Shown here: piece after piece, positions 47,163 to 64,000 of the stretch
Numbering within the stretch: the first letter of the stretch is position 1
Layout of the letters: every line of letters starts with the position of its first letter
NCBI GenBank assembly: GCA_001466705.2
Contig: LATX02000210.1
Coordinates: 1-64,000 of the forward strand
Source: Moniliophthora roreri
Taxonomy: Eukaryota; Basidiomycota; Agaricomycetes; Agaricales; Marasmiaceae
DNA: 64,000 bases
Direction of reading: 5' to 3'
Notes under the pieces: generated by a model
What the model was told of the DNA's origin: nothing
The model's database searches: none
Seen by the model: only the letters and a program-made list of their open reading frames with translations
Made by a program: the position numbers and the translations under genes

Positions 47163-49426
47163 TTCTGATTCAAAAGTAATGTAAAATGAATAAAATTGGT
47201 TCTTTTCTAGGTTTGCCATATTACCAAGTAGTCTGTTCCAGTATACACCCTGCAAGCAGCTGCCAGACTTGTTCTGATAGAGGACCAATGAGCTGACAAG
47301 CAATCAATGAGGTACACTAAAGCACTTACTGGCAATCCACAAGGGCCTTGAGTTTTGACAGATACTCTCTCTCTGCCATCATTGGCTGTGAGAGATCCTT
47401 CTGCTCCTCCAGAAAACACTGCTCATTCTTCAGCCATTGAGAGCAAATTTCAATGTTGGTGATACCCAATGCTTGTAGGGCTTCCATCATCTTGCCCAGA
47501 CCCACAAGAGTGTTCAATGCCAACTGATAATTAGTGTAGATGAACTTGGAGAGGTTGGCATAGGTCTCATACTTGTCTGTATGAGCAGCATAGTGAACAA
47601 TAGCCTGACAGTGGTGAAACATGCTCATATATTGCATAACCCCACCCAACATGTTCAACTTTGAGAAATACCACTCATATTGCTTGAGATTCTCCATGCC
47701 AGCACCAATAACATAGATGAGAAGAAATGTGAGCTGACAGAGATGCTGATGAGCATGTCCATGTAGAATACTGATCAACATCAGAAGTTTCTGACATTCA
47801 GTGAGAGAAAACATCAGGCTCTTGACAACAGTTCTTTCCACCTTGCAGCCAAGGTCATATCCAAAACTGAACTTGCCCTCAGGTGGCAGAAGCCCTCTCT
47901 GCATTTGATCCTGCTCCATTGCAGAGAGAAGGCAGTGGAGAAGAGAGAGAAAAAATATTTTAACCTAATAGAATATAAGCTCATTTTATGCCTGAAGAAA
48001 ACACACAGACTCACTGTTTACTGCTCTGAACCATATCAGCTGCCTTCAGGAGAACACTGTGCTGGCACAGTACCACAAACCAACTCTAACAGTCAAAAAC
48101 TGCCCAGAACTTCACAGTGTGGGCAGCTTTCATGTTCTTCCACTTGTTGTCACATGGGTTGTCCAAATTGCTAATGTCAGGCCTTGCCTTGCCATCTTTC
48201 CAGGTCCAGTGCTTCTTGCCCCATCTGTCCACCTCTGCTTGTGAAAGCATGTAGTCTTTGCCTCCATCTCTAGGATCTGGCCACTCTTTCAAAGCCCCCA
48301 AAGCTATCTTCTTTTCTTCTGCATCTGTTTCTGGTGCACTGCAGGTTTCAACCCTCTTCATAGTGTCATTCCCATCTCCACATGTCAACATGTGGATCGG
48401 CAGTTTTGGCTCCCCTGGACCTCATACTGACATGGAGGACAGCAATTCAACATTCTCCAGTTGGGATGCAACTGGCCAAGCACCTTGAGCATGAGCTTCT
48501 TCATCCTGCACTTCACCTCAAGATAAACATCATATGCTTGTGAGAATTGAACTGCTATGTAATTCTTGAAGTGGAATCCCTGAATGTCAGATATGGACTT
48601 GATAAAAGACTGGATACCAAGGTGAGGGCATCTCACAAACAGGAAGTGGTATAAATCAAGGAGTTTTGTGGAGATGACCGTCAGGTGTTGAAGTGGGGAG
48701 CAGAGAAAGAAGCCTTGGCATACATAGCTTGTGGATTTGTACTCTCTGTGATAGCAGTTCATAGATACCAAGTCATAATCTGATTGACAACCAACATTAG
48801 ATTCCAACCAAAGGAAAGGTAAGCTGAACACACTGACTGAAAACTTGAAGTTGCCAGACCCTATCCAGCCCTTCTTCACTAACCATCAGACTATACCCCT
48901 CCTTACTGGCAAGCCTGAAAGACCAGTCCATGTAGCCCAGAGCCATCTCATCATACTGTTCCTCCCAAGCATGTAAATCATACTTGATCTTGTTTTGTCT
49001 TGTTTGATAATCGATATAGTGTCTTAAGAATCAATTAGGATTGTACAGACATGAAATAAAAGAGGAACATACACTGTGCTGGCATCTTGGCATGCTTTTT
49101 GGAGCAAGTCAGCAATTTCCCTGTTGTACTCTTGCATGTCTCTGTTGTATTTCTCCTCCTCATTCATTGTGTGGTCCTCATCATCTCCATTCTCATCTTC
49201 CCAATCATCCTGTGGACCATGTGCATTGACCCATGGATCCATCCCAAACCTCTCAACCACCTTCTTGTCAGGCCTCATGGTATGATGGTGACTCCCAGGC
49301 ATATTGAGGACTTGAAAGGCCTTTGAGAGATCTTTCGTCTTCTGATCTTGCATCTGGCTGAAAGAGAGCATCTGCATTTGTGAACCCATCATGAGGCTTT
49401 GAGCCTCTCCATCACCCTGAAGCATG
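47163..49426. repeat. Second copy of the identical 2264-bp block
   Basis: Equals 44898-47161. After 49426 the sequence continues into the upstream part of the transposase gene, while the first copy stops at the N, as expected for overlapping contig ends. Confidence 0.9.
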
Positions 49427-49440
49427 TGGTAAGGAGCCAT
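47207..49440 (-). pseudogene. KDZ transposase, N-terminal and middle part (copy 2)
   Basis: Kyakuja-Dileera-Zisupton transposase. Read on the minus strand: an acidic start with EDENGDDEDHTMNEEEKYNR; CPPCQYE after HPNWRML; DGNDTMKRV; DNKWKNM; then the RNase H-like core with GYDLGCK, HGHAHQHLCQLTFLLIYVIG, GMENLKQYEWYFSKLN, FHHCQAIVHYAAHTDKYETY and NYQLALNTL. Introns with GTAAG donors are visible, for example after KALVDCQ at 47326. The C-terminal part lies at 40714-41688, separated by insertions. The gene is therefore interrupted, although this middle part has few stops. Confidence 0.85.
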
Positions 49441-50487
49441 CTAGAGCCTCATCCTCATCCTTTCTTCCCAACAGTCCTACTCTGTATGAGCAATTCCAGC
49501 ATTTGTAATCACTCCAGAGTTGCTGTTCCCCATACTTTTTTTTGTAGTTGTCCACATGATGTTTGGATGTGTTATTCAGGATCCTGGTTTGATGCCTGAA
49601 CCAGCCTGTTAGCAGACACAGAAATCCTGCAGGAATAGGATACACACTTCACATAGTACATTGCATTCTGCTCTTTCTATTGATCCTTCTCTTCAAGTCA
49701 CTGCTGTGGGGTCATCAGAGCTCATTTGGTGGCCATTCTGATCTTTGCCACTTCTCAATATGCCTCTAGGTTGCTAAACAGATCCATAAGAGACTCCATT
49801 GACATATACTTGCTAACAGAGTCTATGCACTGTTTTTGATAAGCTGCAGAGTATGCTGCCTTTTTTTTTTCTTTCTTCATTCCAGCACTGACTCAGGGGG
49901 CTCCTTCAATTTCTTTAGAGCAGTTTTAATTTGCTCAATGGCATTGTAGGTTTTGGTTGACTGGCCTGCCATGGAGAAAGAGGATAGGGCAGGTGTATAG
50001 GGTGACAGAGGTCATGAAAGGGAGAGGAAACACTGTCTGACTAAGCCATTACTCATAGTTATATTTAGTGTTTGACAGTACTTCCTAGACATATATATTT
50101 AAAAACATGTTGTAGATAACATCTGCATGCACCAAAAATTCACCATTGATGAAGGAAAAGCAATCTGACATGATGAGATTTTTCTCTGAATTTCTGGAAT
50201 TAATCGATAGATGTGATTTAGTAAATGACCTAAGAGGTGGTCAAAGGGAATATAGTGCAAATGAGACAAGTCAAGGTCTGGTATTTCCAGTGTTTGTCAA
50301 ATATGCAGTTTACCCTGACTGCTATTACTGACGCTCTCTTAATACATTCTCAGACTTCTTTCAAGTTTGATACACAACATTTTTGAGAACAAATTTCATT
50401 GGACACATTACAGTAGCAGACATAGATAACTACTGATCACGAAAACATTGCAAAAGATATCAAGAAAGCAGGAAATCATCAGCTTCT
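49441..50487. other. Upstream region of the KDZ transposase
   Basis: A minus-strand frame at 49412-49645 (HVDNYKKKYGEQQLWSDYKC) may be an N-terminal transposase exon. The rest, 49646-50487, is CpG-poor with a long T run at 49860-49870 and no recognised domain; it may hold the promoter between the transposase and the viroplasmin-like gene. Confidence 0.35.
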
Positions 50488-51775
50488 CTATACCACCTGC
50501 CAGGTCACAACCTTGCCGGCCTTGGTCAGGCAGGTGAAGAGTGCTCTGGCATCAGCCACACTTCTATCACCTATGACATAATAGACCAAGCCTCTCTGGT
50601 AGCCCAAACCCAAATGGACAAGAGACTTGTGTTTGGTATACACACCAGGAGCGATTCCTTGTACAACCACATATGACACCTGGGGTCCTTCTGGGAGTTT
50701 CAACAGTTCAAAGATGCTGTACTATTTGCATTTTAAGAAGTAAGCCTTAGCTTGGGCACCATCAATGAACTCTTTTGCCAGATGATCACCATTACTGCAG
50801 AGTACACTAGCACCAACAATGTTTTTTGGCTCATGTTCAAGAGTTGACCTAGTGCTGCTTCAGTAATGTTATCCAGATGAGTAATGTGAGAAATACCATC
50901 TGTCAAAGTATCCATAGCTCTGGTTCAGCACATAATAAATGATGTACCTGACAGGCTTGTTGTCAGGGCTGACCTTGGGCAGCAAAAAGCCATCTTCAAT
51001 GTGGTCAATCTCCAATTCCTGGAATGGACTGGGTGTAAGGAGTACCTTGATATTTTCTGGTGTCCTGACTGTCTGGATCATTGACCCAGAAGGTGGCATG
51101 CATTCAAAGCCTTGGCTGGTGGCTTTTACAGCAGCGCTGAGGGCCTGTGGGAATGAAAGGGCAGGGCTATTGGCAGGACACATTGCCACAGGGCTGTTTG
51201 GCAGTGTACAGATCAAATTCAGATTCAAGCCATCCAGTGTGCTCAGGTTTGGGGCTTGTTATGGGGTGCCTGGGAGGGACTACAGATTGTTGTCAGAAGA
51301 GAAGTCATTCAAATTTGCAAGTAGGCAGGTGTGTCAGTGGTTGGAGAGGCTCAGAAAGGTGGAAGCTATGAGTGTTGGACTCAGTGCTGGAGGTTGACTG
51401 CATGTGGGAGTGGCACATTGACTGTCTGTTGCCCTGCATACAGAAGTATGTGCAGGAGACAGTGTGGCTTTTGCTTGAGCTAACTAATAGTGAACAAAAA
51501 TAGACCTAACTTGCACAAAGGACTTACCAATCCTGCTTTGCAACACTGCAACACTGTCTTCAAGGTTGGTGGTACACTCTCCTACCTCACATTTGGCATG
51601 CTGCAGCTTCTGTTCTGCTTGGTCCAAATTGGATAGTGCGTTGTTTCTTCTGGCTTCGGCAGTGGCAAGTGCTATATTTAAAGTAAGTGATTGGCAGTAA
51701 TTGGGGACAGTGACAGACCACTCTCACCTTCCTATGCTTTTTGAGCTCTTTCTCCTGCATGGAGTGTGTCAGCAT
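50488..51775 (-). pseudogene. Cargo gene with RNase H1 N-terminal (viroplasmin-like) domains, damaged
   Basis: ATG at 51775 (MLTHSMQEKELKKHRK), then after an intron a coiled-coil exon ALATAEARRNNALSNLDQAE and AEQKLQHAKCEVGE. Downstream is a Pro-rich linker, then KPVRYIIYYVLNQSYGYFDR and VGASVLCSNGDHLAKEFIDG followed by AQAKAYFLK, and a second unit YVVVQGIAPGVYTKHKSL with ADARALF. The YVV-x-G-x-x-x-G-x-[YF]-x-x-W plan with a later G-S-N and A-YF motif is that of RNase H1 N-terminal / caulimovirus-viroplasmin domains, which bind RNA-DNA hybrids. Frame changes and stops indicate decay. It sits between the transposase and element 3 inside the KDZ element. Confidence 0.55.
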
Positions 51776-52163
51776 TTACCCTGGGGCCAGTGTCTAATTT
51801 TTTTCCAGATTTGATGATATCAGAAAACAAACAAGGCCATGTGACACCTGCAGTGGGAACATACCTTGCTTTGCTGCTCTCATCGTCACTTGCAATATTC
51901 TCAAGATTTGCTGGAGGATATGATCATTCATAATGAAGATGAGATGGTTCAATTACAATTAAGTAATTCTTTTCATTGCTTAACACCACAGCATGACTGG
52001 TGTTTTTTTTCTCTATTATGTTTTTGCTCTGTCACATTTTTTGGGCTCCAATGATTGAGGGGATGTCATTCAATTTTCCTCCAGTACTCTATGACATTTC
52101 TCAAGCTGCATCTCCAACACATCCTGTGGCAGCACATCAGTCTCACCAACGTGGCTTGCATGC
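51776..52163. other. KDZ internal sequence, no gene seen
   Basis: About 390 bp between the viroplasmin-like gene and element 3. It may hold the divergent promoter of that gene and of the rightward gene that resumes after element 3 at 61175. No motif is claimed. Confidence 0.35.
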
Positions 52164-52168
52164 ATCTC

Positions 52169-52611
52169 TGTTAGGACTATGCAAGAAGGCAAGGACGAGT
52201 ACAGCCGAACAGCTAGGAGAGTACCATATAAGGATCACCATACAAAGGAGATGGGTTCGCTGAAGCTATTGGCAACAGCACTACTGAACTATGGAGCTCG
52301 GCTGAGATGAAGGGTCTCCGCATGAGTGAGATGGAGGGTGAAGTAGAGGAGGGAAGAGAAGAGCATAGAACAACATTAATTTTCCACTTGGGGTATATTG
52401 GTAGAATACAGTGGTTTATATCTACTGGGAGAGAATACAATGTGGAGGACATATGTAGTCCATGAGGACAATGACCAAGATGTCACTACAAGAAAATGTG
52501 TTGTAAGATGTACAATGGCAGAGATTAATGGAATGTGTAGGTTATAATGGAGGAGATGTGTAAGCATGTCTCGTTCAGGTCACAGCCAAGCCAAGTTGTA
52601 TGAGTGCAACA
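52169..52611 (-). repeat. Element 3 3' LTR
   Basis: 443 bp, TGTTA...CAACA on the plus strand; partner at 60727-61169 with equal length. Differences are mainly CG versus TG or CA. Confidence 0.93.
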
Positions 52612-52626
52612 GTATCCCCCCCTTAG
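52612..52626 (-). other. Element 3 polypurine tract
   Basis: Minus strand CTAAGGGGGGGATAC directly before the 3' LTR. It fits the plus-strand primer site. Confidence 0.75.
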
Positions 52627-52780
52627 GTTCCGACCCTGGAGGAACGTTATAGAAAAGGAAATAAGCGGAACAATAGAGAAGAATGGTGTGGAAGATGATG
52701 GAAGGAAGTATCATGTGGCTGCAGAAAAGGGAAACATAAAAAGAAAGCCTGAATGGACCTTGACTCCATCGCAATCACCC

Positions 52781-54141
52781 ATGAAGTCCAACCACGCAAT
52801 GTTGGCTGAAGCCTCCTCAAACACTCAGATCAGTGCTGACAGCTACAAGACTGCAGAGGATTACCCCGCTTCTGACATTCCTGACCTTGGTGGCCGCACA
52901 TACCCTCAGCTGACTTGTACCTGGAAGGATCCTGAGGTTCTCAAGGCAATGGCACTGGAGATGCCTATTCTTGAATTCCCAGCCAAGGTCCTTGAACCCG
53001 AATACCCCCCTCTTCCTGTCCACAAACCCAGCAAAAGTGCCACTCTCTACTTGGCTTGTATGAGAGTGGCTAACTCTGCATGGAGCCAAATCGAGAAGGA
53101 ATGGCTGGCTGCAGTGGAAGCCCAGAAGGAGCAGCTTGCCGAATGGAAGCAGTGGTGGGTTGCATATGAGGGAATAGAGGACAGGCAGATTTTGGCATGG
53201 CTGGAGGCAGTTCACAAGGCCAAGAAGGAAGAGAAGAAAGAGAGAGAGCATGCCGAGCATACCAAACAAGAGAGGGTAGAGAAGGAACAGGTGGAGAGGT
53301 TGAGGAGAGAGCGTGAGGAGCATGCTCGTGCAAGAAACACGACTCCAGCGGCAGGTGAAGATGATGGGACATATGAGACCCCTCATGCGAGATGGTTGGC
53401 CAAAGGAAGGAATGGTAAGGGAGTCACCAAGCTTCGATTTGACAGTGTTGAAGTACCTTCCCCAGGTGCTTCTCGGAAGCATGCAAGAGCCTTGGCCGAG
53501 TCTCTTATTGAAAGTCACAAACGGACAAGGGTAGAGCCAGGTTCAAGTGAGGAGGGAGTTTGAGTGACAGTGGAGGACAGTCAAGGTACGTTGTATGAGT
53601 TCCCTCCAGATGAGGCTGACTTTATTCAGAGTGCAACAACTGGCAGTGGTGGAAGAAGAATCCAGTGGTGTGCAAGAGGCTGATCAGCACTTGTAAGGCA
53701 TGCCGATTGTCAAAGATCCAATGCAGCTTCATGGCTCAAGTGCCAGAGAACGTAGCTGGACCCTCTAAGCCGAAAGCTCATGGACATCCAAAGTCCTGTC
53801 TGGTGGTGGAGGACTCAGATGCAGACTTCAGTCCTGACGAGAGTGCTGCCGAGCTTGGCCGACTCATCTTGCTGGAGGTCAAGCAGATGAGGCACAAGAT
53901 TAATAAGCAACTGGACAAGCTCTTCGGCCAAGTGGAGCGTCTGGAGAAGGAGGCCGAAACTCTGTGTCATAGGTCGGTGCAGGTACTGGATGTCTTAGAC
54001 ATAGTGCACTCAGATGGAGAGGAGAAGGAGAAAGCACAGCCAAAGCTGGACAAGAGAAAGGGAAAGGCTGTGGGGGAGTCGGTGGATGGTTCTGGGAGTG
54101 AGAGTGGGGCTGAGTCGTCAGCAGCTGAGCCAGAGGACTAA
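52781..54141 (+). CDS. Antisense gene of element 3, coiled coil plus zinc-cluster-like protein
   Basis: Plus strand, opposite to gag-pol. ATG at 52781 ([16 protein letters not shown]). Exon 1 52781-53546, intron 53547-53629 (GTGAGG...TTCAG, 83 nt), exon 2 53630-54141. The join stays in frame and gives 425 aa. In order: [18 protein letters not shown], a charged region with [19 protein letters not shown], a long Lys/Glu/Arg coiled coil near residues 140-190, a basic [19 protein letters not shown] segment, then a Cys cluster [18 protein letters not shown] resembling a fungal zinc cluster, a second helix with [17 protein letters not shown], and an acidic Ser-rich tail. Unlike gag and pol it has no internal stop. 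I know no named family; a role in DNA or RNA binding is inferred from the Cys and basic clusters. Confidence 0.65.
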
Positions 54142-54298
54142 AGTGCTCCTCGGGCCAGCTGAGTTTTTTTTGTTTCTTGGACCATGAACATGGACAAATA
54201 GTAGAAGTATTGTACAAAAAAATTATCTTGGCAAAAATTAAATATGAATAATTAGTTATATGCATTGAGTCAAGAAGTGTGATACAAGAAAGAGAAAC

Positions 54299-60504
<6,206 letters not shown>

Positions 60505-60711
60505 TCAGAAAGTGGTTTTCATGCATGCAGTACACTCCGCCTTACCTGAAGACACAGGGACTCCTGCAGCTCAATGTTGTGCCCGGAGATTGCAGTTGGT
60601 GTCTTGCTTTTGACGTTGGGATTCGGCTTTAGTCAGTTGTTTGGCAGTGAAGAAAGTAGGAGCAGGAGATTGTGAACAGAAGGAAGAAAAGAGATCCATG
60701 ATTCAGCAGTT

Positions 60712-60726
60712 CCAAGTGGAAAATAC
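60712..60726 (-). promoter_or_regulatory. Element 3 primer-binding site, self-priming type
   Basis: Minus strand: spacer GT, then ATTTTCCACTTGG (60724-60712), complementary over 13 nt to CCAAGTGGAAAAT in the 5' LTR (60949-60937). A TATAAA box (about 60978-60973) lies about 25-30 nt before that site. Confidence 0.82.
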
Positions 60727-61169
60727 TGTTAGGACTATGCAAGAAGGCAAGGACAAGTATGGCTGAACGGCTAGAAGAGTACCATACAAGGATCACCATA
60801 CGAAGGAGATGGGTTCACTGAAGCTATTGGCAACAGCACTACTGAACTACAGAGCTTGGCTGAGATGAAGGGTCTCTGCATGAGCGAGATAGAGGGTGAA
60901 GTAGAGGAGGGAAGAGAAGAGCATAGAACAACGTTAATTTTCCACTTGGGGTATATTGGTAGAATACAGTGGTTTATATCTACTAGGAGAGAATACAACG
61001 TGGAGAACGTATGTAGTCCATGAGGACAATGACCAAGATGTTGCTACAAGAAAATGTGTTGTAAGATGTACAATGGTGGAGATTAATGGAACATGTAGGT
61101 TATAATGGAGGAGATGCATAAGCATGTCTCGTTCGGGTCACAGCTGAGCCGAGTCATACAAGTGTAACA
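60727..61169 (-). repeat. Element 3 5' LTR
   Basis: 443 bp; contains the TATAAA box and the presumed RNA start (plus-strand coordinate 60949). Followed by target duplication ATCTC (61170-61174). Confidence 0.93.
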
Positions 61170-61174
61170 ATCTC

Positions 61175-63717
61175 ACAGGGTACATGGGACTCATTTACCA
61201 TCTCTTCACCAGATGGTCCAAAATGTACCACCACCTTGTTCAGCACCTTCAAACCCACCTCATTTTGGTCATCCATTGCTTCCACCTCTTGGGCTGTATC
61301 GAAGAGCTGAGGCTTTGGCTCCTTCATGTATGGACCGTGTCAACACATGGAGTATGCCACGTCCTGTCATCAGGATCTCTCCACACCTCAAGCTAGCATA
61401 TAAACCATGTAATGGATACCCTTCTGACCAGTCATCTCTGAGTGCTAAACATGGGCCCTCATTAGACTACATGTGTCCAAGGCCAAAGCCCCTAGCAACT
61501 GGTCAGGTGAATTCATCTGGGGTTGATGATATGGATTTTCACTATCCTGTACATGTTCATACTTTATGGCACACTGATAGACTAACTAACTCTGATTCTA
61601 CTGTTTTCAAGGGTCCATTTCCATGGATTATGACCAGTTCTGGAGGATGCAGGATTATCATTGTATGGTGTCAGTGCTGAATGCTAACTTGGTTCATGAC
61701 TCTATTCCTCCACCTCCCAGTGTCAGTCCTCCTTCCACTGTTCTCTCTCAATGGAAGGCCAATGCTAAGGCACCTGCCAAAGCAAAGGCTGTTCCTAAAG
61801 CAGTGCCTAAAAAGACTAGTGACTCATGTAGAGGTTCATCCAGGAGCAATATTGCTTCTGTCTTCTCAACAACTAATGGTCTGTGATGGCAGGATCCAAT
61901 TGTCAACACTGATAGCATAGATGCTGCAGTGCATGCTCATTTGGATGCTCTTGGGTTGCTGGCATCCAGGGATCCTGCACCTTCGACTGATATTTCACAT
62001 TCGACAATTACTCCCAGCAAATCTCCATTGCCCATGGCTGACAGCATCTTGATGCTACCAGCTGACAGAGCATCTTCCTCTGGTGGCCCTTCTACCCTGC
62101 TGGCATTGCCGCCAGGGACTCAGGCCTTAGTCTCTTTTGTTCCCTCAGTTGGTAGTTCCTCGGGCAGCTCTCTTTTCAGCACTTTAGGTTCCAAGTGCCT
62201 GGAGATCCAAGTTCCACAGAATTCTCTGACTCCACAATTTTCATTCTCTCCTGCTGATCCTGTTGCCAAGGACCCCTTACTTGGCCTGCAGAATGACCTC
62301 AGTGCTCCAACCAATCCTTCCTCCACTGAGAATGCTGCTTCCAAGCCTACATCACAACCCAAAGCTAGTGCCAAAATGGGAGAGGTGAAGAAGAAGCTCA
62401 AGAAGAAAATTGCCCCAGGTGAAAAACTTAATGTAGCTATCTTGTCACAGATCACAGAGGAGAAGGCTCAGAGGAAGAAAATTGCAGAGAACCACTACAT
62501 GAAGGAGGGAATGGTTGTGAAGAGAATGGGAAGGATTTCAGCAATCATGAATCAGAAGGCACCTACAACTGCCTGTTTGCAATCAAGGCAGCAGAGTTGA
62601 AGAAGCAAGGTGAGTTTAATATTGCTTTCTTTACCTTATTGTTCTAACCATGACCTTTTGCAGCTCTCTTGAGAGGAGAAAATGGTCCCCCCACTCAGGA
62701 GGTCCATTGGCTACTTAAACAAGATCAGAGGCTTTAGAGGCTGCAAGAACAACTGCCTGCCTCAATGAGGAGGCCAATGGTGTCTGGGAACATTCACAAG
62801 TTTCAGTTATCAGATTTGTCACCAGGTCGTCATTTGACCAGTCTGTGCAGGCAGGTTATTTTGGGTGGAGGCCTTTTGCCAACTTCATGAAAGAGAAACT
62901 CAAGCTCACTGTCTGGGATTTGTTGGAAATGTATGAATCTTATGTGTGTGAAAGGAGAGCACATAAGTGTGTTGATTCTTAGCAGTATTGCAGTGACTCA
63001 CCATGAATTTAGTGGGCCTAAGGGGTCTCAACACTAATGAACTGAAACATGACTGCTCTGCATGGTTGTCTGCAGGTCTGGGTAAGTCAATGGCTGTGCT
63101 TATATCACATGATATGCTGAACCTTGGTTCTAGAGAAGGTTACTCACAGCAAGGTAAAGGCCATGAACTTCAAACACTTCAAGTCCATGATTCAAGAGAA
63201 GCACAAGGTCTGTTTAGTTGGTTGGCTGGAGAATGTGCCCTTTATGGGCATTCATGATCTTCCCATGGTCGGTGTGCAGGCGCTTCATGATGTGATCCTC
63301 TCTGGCACTCTGAAGTGGGAGAAGATGCAACCCCACGAGTTCAGGGTGTTCCAGAAGGAGCTTGAGAACCTAAGAGCACAGGGTTTGGATGTAGATGAAG
63401 TAGAGACCAAAGGGACCAAGAAGCATAAGCATGGCAAATCCAGGAAGGATGCTGGCCCTGTGAAGAAGAACATGAGGAAAGTATTCAGAGTGAAGGAGAA
63501 GGCTGGCACCAAAGGTGGCTTCAAGAGAAAATTCAAGGTGGCAGCTCTTTCTGACACTGATGACTTGGGTTCAGACAGCAATGGCAGTGACAACAATGAC
63601 AACAATGATGATGAAGAGGTCAATGGTGATGAACAGGACAGCAGCAGGGGGAATTCCAGTGAGAACAAAGGATTAGATACTGGGCTGGAGGAGGATGAGT
63701 TAGTGGATAATTGAATC
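61175..63717 (+). pseudogene. Rightward KDZ cargo gene(s) of unknown function, damaged
   Basis: Recognised segments: a frame from about 61623 (MDYDQFWRMQDYHCMV) to 62600 broken once by TGA at 61884-61886, with SIDAAVHAHLDALGLLASRD and a Lys-rich KKKLKKKIAPGEKLN; a frame-shifted continuation GKDFSNHESEGTYNCLFAIK, then an intron at about 62611-62664; an exon with GYFGWRPFANFMKEKLKLTV near 62850; and a last part from ATG 63163 (MNFKHFKSMIQEKHKVCLVG) with NVPFMGIHDLPMVGVQALHD, a basic GGFKRKFKV region and a long acidic end, stop at 63712-63714. The CLVGWLENVPF...LSGTLKWEKM block resembles unnamed mushroom proteins. Whether this is one gene or two is open. Element 3 separates it from the left half of the KDZ element. 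Confidence 0.5.
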
Positions 63718-63832
63718 TTGGGCTGGTTGCATCTACCTTTTGGGACATTCTTGTCAGTCTGCATTTGGCAACTTTACAGTGAAAGTACTTTAGATTGCTC
63801 CTCCTCCTAATGAGAATATATGTGCACTCTGT

Positions 63833-64000
63833 CATATTGACTATTTTTGGTGATTTTTCTGCTATTTTATGTGGAGGAAAACATGCAGATAACATAGAGA
63901 GTGGGAGAGACAACATATGGAACAATGGCAGAGGTTCTAACATAAGTGATATAATGCTTGAGACAGCAGGACAGAAGCTCTAGGCAGTCCAGAACATATG
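63833..64000 (-). repeat. KDZ element right terminal inverted repeat (cut by window end)
   Basis: Inverted copy of 40453-40623, ending CCAGAACATATG at the last base of the window. Confidence 0.85.

Noticed and set aside
44898..49426. A genuine recent tandem duplication of the KDZ transposase
   Set aside because: Complete identity in a heavily mutated region and the N exactly at the junction fit an assembly overlap better. Not excluded without long reads.
52817..53518. Minus-strand 233-codon frame opposite the antisense gene of element 3
   Set aside because: It has Leu/Ser-rich shadow composition, while the plus-strand frame has coiled-coil character, an ATG and an in-frame splice.
61213..61680. 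155-codon plus-strand frame just right of element 3
   Set aside because: It could be part of the rightward cargo gene, but its Pro/His-rich composition and lack of a clear splice to 61623 did not allow a firm call; covered only within the damaged cargo feature.

Overview
This window reads as nuclear DNA of a mushroom-forming basidiomycete (Agaricomycetes). The evidence is short 45-65 nt GT-AG introns in every host gene, a psi-producing fatty acid oxygenase, Ty3/gypsy chromoviruses with C-terminal chromodomains, and a KDZ-type transposase. I cannot name the species. All exon joins were made by eye from splice signals and family conservation.

Left part (about 2.6-25.6 kb), gene-dense euchromatin. 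In order: eIF3e (minus) and eIF3l (plus), divergent from a 102-bp gap; a class II myosin heavy chain (minus), tail to tail with eIF3l; YKT6 (plus), divergent from the myosin gene; a fatty acid dioxygenase of the Ppo family (plus) whose P450 half has lost its heme-ligand cysteine; a 495-bp inverted-repeat element holding a helicase motif I fragment; and VPS41 (plus). CpG is common here until the last third of VPS41, where it drops sharply. The first 2.2 kb is AT-rich and contains an inverted duplication in which one arm has lost its CpGs.

Right part (about 25.6-64 kb), CpG-poor nested mobile DNA. Element 1 is a degenerate Ty3/gypsy chromovirus (plus strand; 5' LTR at 26681). Element 2, a related chromovirus on the minus strand (32203-39454), has inserted into its third reading frame; it has both LTRs and a CCTAC target duplication. 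Downstream lies a large KDZ transposon whose terminal inverted repeats are at about 40453-40623 and 63833-64000. It carries a broken transposase, a viroplasmin/RNase H1-N-like gene and a rightward unknown gene. Inside it are two copies of a CACTA-type miniature element and a third chromovirus, element 3 (52169-61169, target duplication ATCTC), which itself contains a third miniature CACTA copy. A single ambiguous base at 47162 separates two identical 2264-bp blocks, most likely an unmerged contig overlap.

The three retrotransposons share a replication design readable from the DNA: a 10-13 nt primer-binding site, 2 nt inside the 5' LTR, that is complementary to the probable transcript start, so they look self-primed (Tf1/sushi type). 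Elements 1 and 2 also keep a GGGTTTT -1 frameshift heptamer between gag and pol, and a third ORF (Gly/Gln/Arg-rich with zinc knuckles) that starts 1-2 nt after the pol stop. Element 3 instead carries an intact, spliceable antisense gene (425 aa) next to its 3' LTR. Internal stops, LTR differences and the loss of the reverse transcriptase YxDD aspartates are largely explained by CpG to TpG/CpA transitions.
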